From assembly GCF_000420445.1 (NCBI RefSeq), contig NZ_ATUY01000003.1:121768-185767 (forward strand): a stretch of DNA of 64,000 nt. Direction: 5' to 3'. The stretch's first letter is position 1; each line of letters begins with the position of its first letter. A program made the translations under genes and the position numbers. Under the pieces are notes generated by a model, which saw nothing but the letters and a program-made list of their open reading frames with translations, made no database searches and was not told the DNA's origin. The stretch comes from Actinotignum urinale DSM 15805 (GTDB lineage: Bacteria; Actinomycetota; Actinomycetes; Actinomycetales; Actinomycetaceae). Shown piece by piece: positions 54,901 through 63,819 of this stretch.

Positions 54901-56431
54901 TGATATTGCTGGCGGAGGATTGAAGCCTTGGGCTGAACTTCCCCATGTGGCCACCTACGCTTCGCGAAAAGAAACAGAAAAAATACAACATATTACTGCG
55001 CATCTTCTTCAAGTTATGGAAGAAAGGGAATCGAGCGGTCAAGAATTGCATGTCAGCGTATCACGTGATGAAAGATTGCTTGATTATGAATCGGGTGGTC
55101 AAGAATTCCCTTGTCAAGAAACGCAAAATCCGGATTCGTATAACCACCATAATCCCACTAGCCAGGCTTTCTGCACTCCTTTACACGGCAACGTCCCGCT
55201 CTTTGTTTTTGTCGACGGTTGGGGATACCTTCGCAATGATTTTCCGGATATTGAAGAACAACTTACCTCATTGCTTGAGCGTGGAGGCGCACAAAATATA
55301 TATGTCGTTGCGACTGCAATGCGATGGTCACAATTTCGCATGGCTACAGCAGAACTTTTCGGCACAATAGTTGAACTTCAGCTAGGGGACGCCTTCGATT
55401 CCAGAATTTCACGCACGGAGTCTCAGCGCATTCCTTCGACACCCGGGCGTGGACTTATTGAAGGAGGACATCATATTTTATGGGCTCTACCAGATAAAAA
55501 TTCTGTCCGAGTAGAAGAAATCTGGAACGGAGTTCGAGCGAAAAAATTACAAACTCTTCCAGAATTTGTGGGCTATGAGAGAGGCTATCTTGAGCTAGCA
55601 AGCACTGGAGTGCCCAAGGATAATGGGAAACTCGCCGGTAATGAGACATCGAGTATCAACAGCCATGTTAAAGGCGACGATATTTTACATATTGGCAACC
55701 ATGTTATTGGTGGCGAAAGTGCACATATCAGCAACACTATTGCCAGCTATGAGGCTTCGAATAGGCGGAATAACGTCACCGGATGCGACACTGTGAAGGC
55801 TCGCATGATTCCACCAATGTTCTTTGGGGAGACGGTAGGTGGCAAAAAAGTTATGTTCGACTTCAACATGGCTACAGCGCTACTTATTCACGGTCCTCGT
55901 CGTACAGGGAAAACGTCAATGCTAAGACTACTCTGCACAGAAATATGCAGGATTCATGAACCCGGAGAGGCAAAAATATTTGCATTCGACGCCGGAGATT
56001 CCTTTGCGAATAATATTCCTCCTGACTACCTTGGGGCGCATATCCGAACACTTCAAGAAATGAGGCAAATTATTGCAGAATTGGCGGATTACTGCGAAAA
56101 ACGTATTGCGGGACAAAGAAAAATCACGACACATGCGTATGTAATTATTGACGATTACGACGTTCTTCTTGCGAGCACAAGCGCGACGTTTGGGAGCGAA
56201 CCTCTCCTCCCTCTTCTTCCCTTGCTTGCCACCGCCGAAAAAATAGGGCTACATATTATTCTGGCAAGCGCGAACAATGCCACCGGTTTTACTTCTGATT
56301 CCGTGACACGATTCCTCAACATGCGAGAAAGCCCGAAGATTATATTCGACGATGCTGGGGGTACGCCTGGAAAAGCTCGACTCATACACGGAAATACTAG
56401 GACGGAGGTGCAAATTGCGTATGTTTCATAG
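51956..56431 (+). CDS. eccC: EccC-type type VII secretion ATPase (three FtsK/SpoIIIE domains)
   Basis: About 1491 aa from ATG 51956, with GAGGAG upstream. Two N-terminal helices are at ~50-95. ATPase 1: GATGSGKSEL (~564) and VVDEFSEL (~673). ATPase 2: VVGGQQSGKTN (~950), with an aspartate in VFVDGW (~1084). ATPase 3: IHGPRRTGKTSM (~1311) and VIIDDYDVLL (~1394). This is the single-chain EccC layout that binds and powers export of WXG100 substrates. An insertion at ~370-405 consists of RVGCDSA heptapeptide repeats. The gene diverges from the membrane-protein gene. Confidence 0.92.
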   Translation: MDAIKKRDNAVKTVPKNSVLLQLFAPTIESVALPPEVPKKNTRTRLLTACMPLIGSLGIIVFMIFSPAKNPLMILTAGLMGIGCLAVSVGTISASSKERRREIMLLREKYATYLDHCRDKIRNSLRGNRVEALKKYPDPHILPFKVESDKVWRKCNVDEVRIGRASQKGMYEASVATELSETSPDQFLPHNSTPQKLSSPHAPTFQLPAEYDHVSEKWRSRLIDTYANQNNMPAVIDFSARNVWIIRGKSEVVQAWLRAILCNIAMWVNPNYVKIVLKIHTGKYEWLRWLPHLDSAASKRLLICEGYVPENLKNGDIALCVNIKNEKEMYERYSPVRVVDISHKKVNRPGSIFSRVAQNIQGIKRMWRIRDTARVGCDSARVGCDSARVGCDSARVARDRTLVTRDTAQATQETQPFYETHGIREPVQPDYSPTNGGITELHVLEIKGENNGNNLNVEPLFTCLADMLQYAEAETIARGLARKWIHMPDLSNSDAVEKNRVNLQESGSLLHITGADISQAKNRFPADKYLCVPVGVKKDGAPLWLNLNESARGGSGPHGLIIGATGSGKSELLKNILFCLAATHDSRQLNYLLVDFKGGATFQDLEKLPHTAAVVTNLAGDIGLVARMETAIRSEIERRQETLARAGGYANIHTYMQAKDRGEHDFPDLAELLIVVDEFSELLATSPEFHAVFMALGRVGRSLGMHLILASQRIEDSAMRGLDTHMSFRIALRTFSTYESRSVIGEDSAFYLPQQPGAAYLSCGAESPEFFQAYYISEPMKIPQDLEIYPSGAGETRVLQAEQPKLQNYKKATEKERLCTEDKEMVWSGLRGSNFTLKDRLEDIRRRKTSPIPPTSSVTTLDLPTEIIRATQGQQPAHCMWLPPLETSPSVDNLWEEWRNKSNPVSEERLGAQGEIGDIFPVAYCDLPQLQQRTILTLEATGRKGHIAVVGGQQSGKTNALATIMCSVGRALSPHNANFYVIDIAGGGLKPWAELPHVATYASRKETEKIQHITAHLLQVMEERESSGQELHVSVSRDERLLDYESGGQEFPCQETQNPDSYNHHNPTSQAFCTPLHGNVPLFVFVDGWGYLRNDFPDIEEQLTSLLERGGAQNIYVVATAMRWSQFRMATAELFGTIVELQLGDAFDSRISRTESQRIPSTPGRGLIEGGHHILWALPDKNSVRVEEIWNGVRAKKLQTLPEFVGYERGYLELASTGVPKDNGKLAGNETSSINSHVKGDDILHIGNHVIGGESAHISNTIASYEASNRRNNVTGCDTVKARMIPPMFFGETVGGKKVMFDFNMATALLIHGPRRTGKTSMLRLLCTEICRIHEPGEAKIFAFDAGDSFANNIPPDYLGAHIRTLQEMRQIIAELADYCEKRIAGQRKITTHAYVIIDDYDVLLASTSATFGSEPLLPLLPLLATAEKIGLHIILASANNATGFTSDSVTRFLNMRESPKIIFDDAGGTPGKARLIHGNTRTEVQIAYVS
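53071..53154. repeat. 21-bp in-frame repeat in eccC
   Basis: About four units of GCGCGGGTTGGCTGTGATTCG encode ARVGCDS heptapeptides. Neighbouring codons (RVARDRTLVTRDTAQ) look like diverged copies. Confidence 0.85.
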
Positions 56432-56471
56432 CCTCAGGGCTTGGGAGAGAAAAACTTTTCGCAGGCTTTTC

Positions 56472-57440
56472 TCAACGCTGGCATCCCGAACACCAGAAAA
56501 GCCTGCGAGCGAGCATGAGCTTTTCCGAAATTGGAGTGCCACAACGAACACACGGTTTACCCGTGCGATGATACACGGCAAAACGCATGAGTTCAGGATC
56601 GGTTTCTATAGGAGTTTCCGGGCGGTATTCATCCGGAATTGTCACAATAATTCCGGTATCAATATCGTTTCTCATGCATGTGACAAGATCGTCCCACAGC
56701 GTTCCCAAACGCTTTTTGGATACATTCGACGCTTTACGCAAAGGATTAATCCCGACCCTCCACAAACAGTCAGCGCGGTAAATATTTCCAGGACCAGCAA
56801 CAACAGACTGATCCATAACAACTTGTCCAATAGGGCTACGTTTGGAACGCGCAAGGGAAATAAAGCGCTCACAGTCAGAGGCATCATTTCGGATAGGATC
56901 CGGGCCGAGCCTGTTTATCGTTGCGGTAATATCCGAAAAAGTTGCGACCTCGCAACGGGTGGGGCCACTCAATTGAGCAATTGCGGTGTCACTCTCAATA
57001 CGCATACGTGTTGTGGGTGTTGCTACCAGGTTGTCGATTGGCGTGGGGGATCCCGTCAGGCCGTCGGGATCGAAGATTTTCGTCGTCGCATCTTTTCCGC
57101 CATCAATAGTTCCCACAAGATTATCGCTATCATGACGCGCAACACGAATCCCTGCTCCGCCAAGTTGTGTCAAGCCGAGCCCGGCAAAAGCCCATCTTCC
57201 GTAAAGCCCCAGATGGATGTGAAGCCATGTATTGCATTCGTTATCGGGCATATCCGGCGATTCCAGAAAAGGCCAGAAAAGGTGCTTTCCCCATGCGCGA
57301 GCCCGTCCAGGGTATTTCCTAGAAATCGCGGCAGCCCCTTGAGAAAACCTGCCTTGTGGAGACGTTACCGTAACGGGAGAATCATGAAAAAGCCTGTTAA
57401 CAATACGTGCATGACGATGAATCGAGCTACCTTCTGGCAC
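56472..57440 (-). CDS. Formamidopyrimidine/endonuclease VIII-type DNA glycosylase
   Basis: 322 aa, Fpg/Nei family base-excision repair enzyme and AP lyase. GTG start followed by PEGSSIHRHARIV, so Pro2 and Glu3 are the catalytic residues. The H2TH region has IGQVVMDQSVVAGPGNIYRADCLWRVG (~215-240). The C-terminal zinc finger is CVRCGTPISEK then WCSGC. The GNIYRADC and PEGSSIHR forms suggest the Nei-like group rather than MutM. It converges with eccC. Confidence 0.92.
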   Translation of the reverse strand: MPEGSSIHRHARIVNRLFHDSPVTVTSPQGRFSQGAAAISRKYPGRARAWGKHLFWPFLESPDMPDNECNTWLHIHLGLYGRWAFAGLGLTQLGGAGIRVARHDSDNLVGTIDGGKDATTKIFDPDGLTGSPTPIDNLVATPTTRMRIESDTAIAQLSGPTRCEVATFSDITATINRLGPDPIRNDASDCERFISLARSKRSPIGQVVMDQSVVAGPGNIYRADCLWRVGINPLRKASNVSKKRLGTLWDDLVTCMRNDIDTGIIVTIPDEYRPETPIETDPELMRFAVYHRTGKPCVRCGTPISEKLMLARRLFWCSGCQR

Positions 57441-57619
57441 AATAACCTCACTTGTATGGAATTACTCAAGTCTAGCGGTTTCGGCGTCACAGTTGAAGTT
57501 GGGACTGTTTGTTTCTTTCGCGAAAGACGATGTTTGTTGGAAAAGTGATGTAAATGTTGCGATTATTGCGTAAAAGAATAAGAAATGGCACCTGAAAATA
57601 CGGTGTATAATTGGTCAAA

Positions 57620-57640
57620 GTTGAGTGGAATATACTCAAG
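57620..57640. promoter_or_regulatory. HAIR element (HspR operator) upstream of clpB
   Basis: GTTGAGT-N7-ACTCAAG, the same half-sites as before dnaK. It lies 63 bp upstream of the clpB start. Confidence 0.93.
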
Positions 57641-57702
57641 AATTCTTGCGTTGTAATGTACAGATAAAGAAATATTCGGATGAAGATCCGAAAGGAGAAC
57701 TG

Positions 57703-60546
57703 ATGGATAAACTAACAACAAAGTCGCAGGAAGCTTTTGCGGACGCGATCCGGCTCGCAACAGATGCCGGGAACCCGCAAGTCGAGCCTCTGCATCTATT
57801 ACGCGCATTACTTACGCAAGAAGGCGGAATTGCGGTTGCATTATTGGACGCCGTTGGAGCAAACCGCGCCGATATTTCTACCCGTTTGGCAGGGGCTCTT
57901 GGTTCCTTGCCTCGAAGCGAGGGAAGTTCTGTGCAAAACCCGAGTGCTTCTCGCCCATTATCTCGCGTCATTACAGATGCCGGAAAAGAAGCAACAAGCC
58001 TTGGTGATTCCTATATTTCAACAGAACACCTTTTGATGGCTATCGCTGCCTCACAATCCCAAGCCGGTGAAATCCTTACCAAAGCCGGGGCGAGCAGGGA
58101 AGCTCTCGTGGCGGTTTTACCCAATGTTCGCGGGAACTCCAAAGTAGATAACCCCGACCCGGAAGGAACCTTCCAAGCGCTTGAAAAATACGGTCAAGAT
58201 CTAACACGTATGGCACGCGAAGGAAAAATGGATCCCGTCATCGGACGAGATAGTGAAATTCGCCGAGTTGTACAGGTCTTGTCCCGTCGTACCAAAAACA
58301 ACCCGGTACTTATCGGAGAACCGGGTGTGGGGAAAACTGCCGTCGTCGAAGGACTTGCGCAACGTATGGTGAACGGGGACGTTCCAGAATCTTTACGTGG
58401 CAAAAAACTTATCCAACTCGACGTGGCATCCATGGTTGCAGGAGCAAAATATCGAGGCGAATTCGAAGAACGCTTCAAAGCAGTATTGAACGAAATCAAA
58501 GAAGCGGCCGGTGAAATCGTTACCTTTATCGACGAAATCCACACAATAGTTGGAGCCGGCGGAGGCAGCGAAGGAGCAATGGATGCGGGAAATATGCTCA
58601 AACCCATGCTCGCGCGAGGAGAATTGCGACTCATCGGCGCAACCACATTGGACGAATATCGCGAAAACATTGAGAAAGATCCCGCACTCGAACGCCGTTT
58701 CCAGCAGGTGTATGTGGGTGAGCCAAGCGTAGAAGACACCATAACGATTTTGCGCGGAATTGCGCCAAAATACGAAGCGCACCATAAAGTTACGATCACG
58801 GATGGCGCGCTCGTTGCGGCCGCTCAACTATCTAACCGGTACATTACCGGCCGTCAACTGCCAGATAAGGCCATCGATTTGGTTGATGAAGCAGCCTCGC
58901 GTTTGCGTATGGAACTTGATTCTTCTCCAGAAGAAATAGATGTTCTTCAACGGCAGGTTAACCGGCTCACGATGGAAGAAGCATACCTGGCGGAAACCAG
59001 CGACGAAGACGAAGGTGCGCAAGATCGGCTCGAAACAATTCGTGAAGAACTCGCCAACCGGCGCGAAGAATTGAGTGCGTTAACCACGCGATGGGAAAAC
59101 GAAAAAGCCGGGCGGAACAAGGTTGGGGATTTGCGAGTCAAGCTGGATGAGCTACGGACAGAATTCGACCTCGCGTTGCGCGACGGACGTTATGAAGATG
59201 CCGGGCGTCTTCAAAACGGCGATATTCCAGCGGTTGAAGCTCAAATTGCGCAGGCGGAAAATGCGGAAGCGAACCGCCTCGCAAATGACGAAGAGCCAAT
59301 GATAGCCGAACGAGTGGACGCCGAAGAAGTGGCGGAAGTTGTTGCCACCTGGACGGGTGTTCCCGTGGGTAAGCTCATGCAGGGAGAAACCGACAAGCTC
59401 CTTCATATGGAAGAGGGGCTCGGGCATCGACTTATTGGGCAGAAAGACGCTGTACGTGCCGTGTCGGATGCTGTGCGTCGAAGCCGGGCAGGAGTTCAGG
59501 ATCCTAACCGCCCTGACGGTTCTTTCCTTTTCCTTGGCCCAACAGGTGTCGGTAAAACAGAACTTGCCAAGTCCCTCGCCGAATTTATGTTCGACGACGA
59601 ACGTGCCATGGTACGTATCGACATGTCTGAATATTCCGAAAAGCACTCTGTATCGCGTCTCGTTGGAGCACCTCCGGGATACGTAGGCTACGAAGAAGGC
59701 GGGCAACTCACGGAAGCCGTTCGTCGTCGCCCCTACTCCGTCATATTGATGGATGAAGTTGAGAAAGCGCATCCGGATGTTTTCGACATTCTTCTCCAAG
59801 TTCTGGACGACGGAAGGCTAACTGACGGACAAGGACGGACCGTGGACTTTAGGAACACGATTCTTATCCTGACCTCAAACCTTGGTTCGCAAGTATTGTC
59901 CAACCCTGACCTCGATGAGCGGGCGAAAAAAGATTCGGTGATGGCAACCGTGCGCGCACACTTTAAGCCAGAATTCCTCAACCGCCTGGACGAGATTATC
60001 ATTTTCCAGCCGTTGAACATGGAAGAAATCGGCAAAATTGTTGACCTGCAGATTTCTGCGATGGAAAAAAGGCTCGCAGATAGGCGGATGCGACTTGACG
60101 TTACAGACGCTGCGCGTGAGTACCTTACGGTTGCAGGATACGATCCGGCATACGGCGCTCGCCCCTTGCGACGCCTGGTGCAACGCGAAATTGGCGACCA
60201 ACTAGCGCGAATGATTCTTTCGGGAAGCGCTCATGATGGAGATGCCGTGAAAATTGATGTGGCAAGCCTGGATGAGAACCTTGCTATAGACGCGGGAAGT
60301 TCCGGAAGTGAGCGCCGAGATACGAGCGGTAACACGGACCGGGATACAAGCAAAGATTCGGGTCATGTAGAAAACCGCGAAGCCGGCGCAGGTGCAACTT
60401 CCGAAACAGATTTTGGACAGGGGGATGAAACCAGCTTTGGCGAGAATAGCGGAACCTTCACTGACACGAGTCGGAACGTTGGTTACGGCGCGAAACAAGG
60501 AGTAACAGGCAGGAAGTACGGGTTGACGCTGAGCGTTGAAAAATAA
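57703..60546 (+). CDS. clpB: ClpB disaggregase
   Basis: 947 aa from ATG 57703 preceded by AAAGGAGAAC (an upstream in-frame ATG lies inside the operator region). The N-terminal Clp domain begins [18 protein letters not shown]1 has GEPGVGKT (~206) and the middle coiled coil is at ~400-520. NBD2 has [10 protein letters not shown] (~612) and [14 protein letters not shown]. The C-terminus has ~90 extra residues of Ser/Thr/Gly/Asp/Glu-rich sequence ([19 protein letters not shown]) unlike typical ClpB. It solubilises aggregates with DnaK. Confidence 0.96.
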   Translation: MDKLTTKSQEAFADAIRLATDAGNPQVEPLHLLRALLTQEGGIAVALLDAVGANRADISTRLAGALGSLPRSEGSSVQNPSASRPLSRVITDAGKEATSLGDSYISTEHLLMAIAASQSQAGEILTKAGASREALVAVLPNVRGNSKVDNPDPEGTFQALEKYGQDLTRMAREGKMDPVIGRDSEIRRVVQVLSRRTKNNPVLIGEPGVGKTAVVEGLAQRMVNGDVPESLRGKKLIQLDVASMVAGAKYRGEFEERFKAVLNEIKEAAGEIVTFIDEIHTIVGAGGGSEGAMDAGNMLKPMLARGELRLIGATTLDEYRENIEKDPALERRFQQVYVGEPSVEDTITILRGIAPKYEAHHKVTITDGALVAAAQLSNRYITGRQLPDKAIDLVDEAASRLRMELDSSPEEIDVLQRQVNRLTMEEAYLAETSDEDEGAQDRLETIREELANRREELSALTTRWENEKAGRNKVGDLRVKLDELRTEFDLALRDGRYEDAGRLQNGDIPAVEAQIAQAENAEANRLANDEEPMIAERVDAEEVAEVVATWTGVPVGKLMQGETDKLLHMEEGLGHRLIGQKDAVRAVSDAVRRSRAGVQDPNRPDGSFLFLGPTGVGKTELAKSLAEFMFDDERAMVRIDMSEYSEKHSVSRLVGAPPGYVGYEEGGQLTEAVRRRPYSVILMDEVEKAHPDVFDILLQVLDDGRLTDGQGRTVDFRNTILILTSNLGSQVLSNPDLDERAKKDSVMATVRAHFKPEFLNRLDEIIIFQPLNMEEIGKIVDLQISAMEKRLADRRMRLDVTDAAREYLTVAGYDPAYGARPLRRLVQREIGDQLARMILSGSAHDGDAVKIDVASLDENLAIDAGSSGSERRDTSGNTDRDTSKDSGHVENREAGAGATSETDFGQGDETSFGENSGTFTDTSRNVGYGAKQGVTGRKYGLTLSVEK

Positions 60547-60843
60547 AATGCGATGAAAGATTCCGTTTCTTCTGTTGAAAAAATTATAGAAATTACACGA
60601 AAAGGCAGAAGGCGACATACAATAGTAAAAGATGTTACTTAACATCAAATAATGCTGAGTAGAAGTGCTGAAATGCGCTTGAACGGAATGCTCAGCCGTG
60701 CAGAGTGGGGTGCGAGAATTCGTGCCCCACTCATTTTTCCCAAGAACCTTGACGCATGGGAGTAACTCACGTCCTCCAATTTTGTCCTAAAACGTCGAGT
60801 TCGAGTAAAAAATAATGCGGGAGGTAAAGGATATGCTTACTAC
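60547..60843. other. Gap between clpB and the truncated amidase
   Basis: 297 bp without a supported gene. It contains the clpB terminator (60703-60732). GGGAGG at ~60820 lies before ATG 60832, which opens a four-codon frame (MLTT) overlapping the ATG at 60844. Confidence 0.55.
60703..60732 (+). terminator. Rho-independent terminator after clpB
   Basis: GAGTGGGG/CCCCACTC stem with internal GCGAGAATTCG pairing, followed by ATTTTTCC. Confidence 0.85.
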
Positions 60844-61773
60844 ATGACTACCCAATACCCGCATATTCATAGGAGGAACGCGACATTCACTGGACGCGAT
60901 GTTGAAGGAGATTCCCTTGATTTAGGGGCGGTAGATCTGGCGAAGGCAGTTAGGCACGGCGTGCTTGCCAGAACCGTGGAAGATCTGAGGGCTGGATTCA
61001 GTATTATTGCAGGAACAAGGCCTGGTGATTGGTATCCACAGGTGAGCTGGCAGATGCTGCAGGAACTTTTCAACAGTGCAGATATCAACAGCGCATTTTT
61101 TGACGGATTAAAAATAGCTGTATTAACAGAGTCTCTCAACGTAGAAACAGATATCCATCCAGCATCCTTCGCCGCTGTAGAACGGGCAAAAGCGCTATTT
61201 CGCGAAGTTGAGGCGCGCCTACTCACGGTCCCAGCACCAATAACACATAAAGATTGGTTGGCATTCATGCCCATCTGGCAGGCAGGCGCAGCAAGCATTC
61301 CCGTAAGCGACGAAGAAAAACTCACAACAATGAGTCGCTGGCTCCGTGCAAAAGGGCGCGAACTCAGTGGCAAAGATGTGATAATGGCCCAAGGAGCCGT
61401 ACAAAAAATTGCCCGAACAATGGGGCAGGCATTCGAAGAATATGATGTCGTGCTCACCCCGTCCCTAGGAACCCCGCCCGCACACCCCGAATGGGTGAGA
61501 CTGCCAGAAAATCCAGAAGAAGATTTTCGTCGCCAATGTGCTGTAAGTCCCTGGACAAGCTCCTGGAATATTTTTGGACCAGCAGCAATAACGGTGCCAC
61601 TTCACCGCGAAAAAATAGACGGAATAACTCTGCCTTTCGGAATACACCTGGCTGGAACAAGGCCCGGGCAAGAGGCACTTTTACTCAAAATGGCGGAATA
61701 CCTAGAAAAAGTCGACCCTTGGCCACACATTACCGTGCCAACAAAAGGTAAGGGGGTGGCGCCGTCGTCGTAA
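60844..61773 (+). pseudogene. Amidase-signature enzyme, C-terminal portion only
   Basis: 309 aa resembling the second half of amidase-signature hydrolases: GVLARTVEDLRAGFSIIAG, the VLTPSLGTPP segment, and NIFGPAAITVP with the terminal layout. The N-terminal ~170-200 residues bearing the Lys and the GGSSGG-type Ser-cisSer motif are missing, so amidohydrolase activity is not expected. An ATG at 60832 with a strong GGGAGG RBS opens only four codons (MLTT) before TGA and overlaps the start used here. This suggests a deletion after the original 5' end. Confidence 0.65.
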
Positions 61774-61937
61774 AATAAAGAAAAGAAACCACGCTTTCGT
61801 AACCCAGAAAAGCGAAAAGTGTAACAAGTCACCTAATCGCGAACATTTTATGGAACCGAGTTTTACATGTTGGAACTTGGTAAAATTGTACTTAAGGGTG
61901 AGCACCAGGCTTACCTCAACTATAGGGAAAGATACAT

Positions 61938-63089
61938 ATGACTTATCGCATGATACTTAACCAAACTTCTTATTTTGGACGCGGAGCGCTAGCTAACCTT
62001 GTTCCAGAATTGAAAAAGCGCGAATACGCAAAAGCTCTCATCGTTACAGATAAAGGAATCCGTAACGCTGGAACGCTTGATTTAGTAACCAAAGCTCTTG
62101 ACGAGGGCAACTTTGCCTTTGAGGTTTACGACGACGTTGTTCCGAACCCGCCGGTAGAAGATGTTCAGAAGGGCGTTGAGGCTCTGAAGGCGTCCGGCGC
62201 CGATGTTTTGATTGGATTGGGCGGAGGCTCCCCGCAAGATACCGCAAAGGCGATCGGTATTATCGGAGCGAATCCGGAATTTGCTGACGTCCTCTCGCTT
62301 GAAGGTGTTGCAGACACAAAGAAGCCAAGCGTTCCGATCGTTGGTATTCCAACAACAGCTGGAACCGCTTCGGAAACCACCATTAACTACGTCATTACCG
62401 ACACGAAGAAGCAGCGCAAGTTCGTTTGCGTTGACCCACACGATATTCCAGTTCTCGCCATCGTCGATCCAGACTTGATGGACGGCATGCCCCGTTCGCT
62501 GAAAGTGGCGACGGGCTTGGATGCACTCACACACGCCATCGAAGGCTACATCACCCCCGGCGCATGGGAACTTTCCGACGCCGTCCATTTAAAGGCAATC
62601 GAAATGATTGCGGCAAATCTCCGCAAGGCTGCCGAAGGTGATAAAGATGCCGTCGAAAAAATGGGTTACGCTTCATACATTGCAGGTATGGGATACTCGA
62701 ACGTTGGATTGGGACTTGTGCATGGCATGGCCCATCCGCTCGGAGGCCGCTACAACGCGATGCACGGTGTCGCCAACGGAATTCTTCTCGCGCCCGTCAT
62801 GCGTTACAACGCGGAATATACGGGTGAAAAGTATCGCGACATCGCCCACGCCTTCGGTTTCGAAGATGCCTACAAGGTTTCCCTGGAAGAAGCACGCGAA
62901 GAAGCGGTTAACGCGGTAGCACAACTTACCAAGGATCTTGGCAACCCGCTCAAGATTTCAGAAGTAGGCGTTACCGAAGAAGGACTGGACGATCTTGCAC
63001 AGGACGCATTCGATGATGTGTGCACGCCGGGTAATCCACGCCCAGCAACCAAGGAAGACATTCGCGCACTTTACGCATCGCTCCTTTAG
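61938..63089 (+). CDS. Iron-containing alcohol dehydrogenase (lactaldehyde reductase-like)
   Basis: 383 aa, group III metal-dependent dehydrogenase. NAD-binding loop GGGSPQDTAKAIG (~98-110), TTAGTASETT (~140-150), and the metal site in DALTHAIEGYI, GLVHGMAHPLGGRY and NAMHGVANG. The order and length closely follow FucO (1,2-propanediol oxidoreductase), so lactaldehyde/propanediol or other short alcohols are likely substrates. Intact; ends with a strong terminator. Confidence 0.9.
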   Translation: MTYRMILNQTSYFGRGALANLVPELKKREYAKALIVTDKGIRNAGTLDLVTKALDEGNFAFEVYDDVVPNPPVEDVQKGVEALKASGADVLIGLGGGSPQDTAKAIGIIGANPEFADVLSLEGVADTKKPSVPIVGIPTTAGTASETTINYVITDTKKQRKFVCVDPHDIPVLAIVDPDLMDGMPRSLKVATGLDALTHAIEGYITPGAWELSDAVHLKAIEMIAANLRKAAEGDKDAVEKMGYASYIAGMGYSNVGLGLVHGMAHPLGGRYNAMHGVANGILLAPVMRYNAEYTGEKYRDIAHAFGFEDAYKVSLEEAREEAVNAVAQLTKDLGNPLKISEVGVTEEGLDDLAQDAFDDVCTPGNPRPATKEDIRALYASLL

Positions 63090-63178
63090 TTCATAACGGG
63101 CTCGGCTTGTCAATGCACAAAAGAACGAGCCATAAAACGCACATTCAGAATAAAGCAATACGCTGACATTCAATAAAC

Positions 63179-63211
63179 GGTGGGCGGGGAAGATAATCTT
63201 CCCCGCCCACC
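63179..63211 (+). terminator. Perfect 15-bp hairpin terminator after the dehydrogenase
   Basis: GGTGGGCGGGGAAGA pairs exactly with TCTTCCCCGCCCACC around a three-base loop (TAA). Confidence 0.85.
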
Positions 63212-63221
63212 ACTCGTTGAG

Positions 63222-63306
63222 CTCGCTCTTGTATCTGTTTGGGTTTGCTTTTGTGTTTGCTTGAGTTCGCTCTTGTATCTGCATGAACTCGCTCTTGTAT
63301 CTGCAT
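63222..63306. repeat. Short dispersed repeat CTCGCTCTTGTATCTG
   Basis: Three near-identical copies of a ~16-bp motif, the last two followed by CATGA. Reverse-complement frames encode RYKSE-like peptides that I do not accept as genes. Confidence 0.6.
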
Positions 63307-63453
63307 GAGCTCAGTTTTTCATCTGTCACCGCGGTTTACTGGATCAAAATAATTTAGTGCGGGCGCACTTAGCGTTTGCGCGGGCGTAAAACTGGAAAAA
63401 CCGCGAAAACATGCGGAAAAATGGCGTATGACTTGCTTCACAGAGAATTTCTT

Positions 63454-63482
63454 TTGACACGGGGTTGAAAAACTACTACTAT
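63454..63482 (+). promoter_or_regulatory. rRNA operon promoter
   Basis: A perfect -35 TTGACA (63454-63459), a 17-bp spacer and -10 TACTAT (63477-63482), about 340 bp before the 16S start. Strong sigma-70-type signal. Confidence 0.85.
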
Positions 63483-63559
63483 AGATATCCGTGCCCAGGA
63501 GGCCGGAAAGAGATGAAAATCTGCTCCTCGGTACGAAACCTCCTTCGGGAAAGGCAAGT

Positions 63560-63819
63560 AATTACTTAGTTTTTCTGGGGTGTGGGTGTGGTGTTTGGTT
63601 TCTTGATAGCGTGTTTTTTGTTTGATGGTTGTGTAGCTGCTTGATGGCATGGCTGTTTTTGTTGTGTTGTTGGGTGGTTTTGTTTTTTCCTGGCTTGGTG
63701 GCTGGGGGCTCGCGATGATGTTTTTGTGCATGGCATGGCTTTTTGTTGGTTGTGTTGTGTGTGGTGTTGTTGTGGGTTGTTTTTTGTTTTTTGGAGCTGT
63801 TTTGGCTTTCTACTGGTTT
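63560..63819 (+). other. G/T-rich rRNA leader
   Basis: Around 250 bp upstream of 16S, dominated by G and T with little A or C (GTGTGGTGTTTGG-type words). Such a leader RNA would fold weakly and may carry antitermination or processing signals. No coding gene is accepted, although open frames exist in it. Confidence 0.6.

Larger units (their letters stand above)
63090..63453. other. Gap after the dehydrogenase gene
   Basis: No supported gene. It contains the terminator at 63179-63211 and a short repeated motif CTCGCTCTTGTATCTG (~63222, ~63267, ~63289) in a T-rich strand. Sequence from 63311 to 63453 is featureless to the eye. Confidence 0.55.

Noticed and set aside
56352..57548. 398-codon plus-strand frame opposite the Fpg/Nei glycosylase gene
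   Set aside because: The minus-strand glycosylase has catalytic residues and a zinc finger; the plus frame has none and begins inside eccC.
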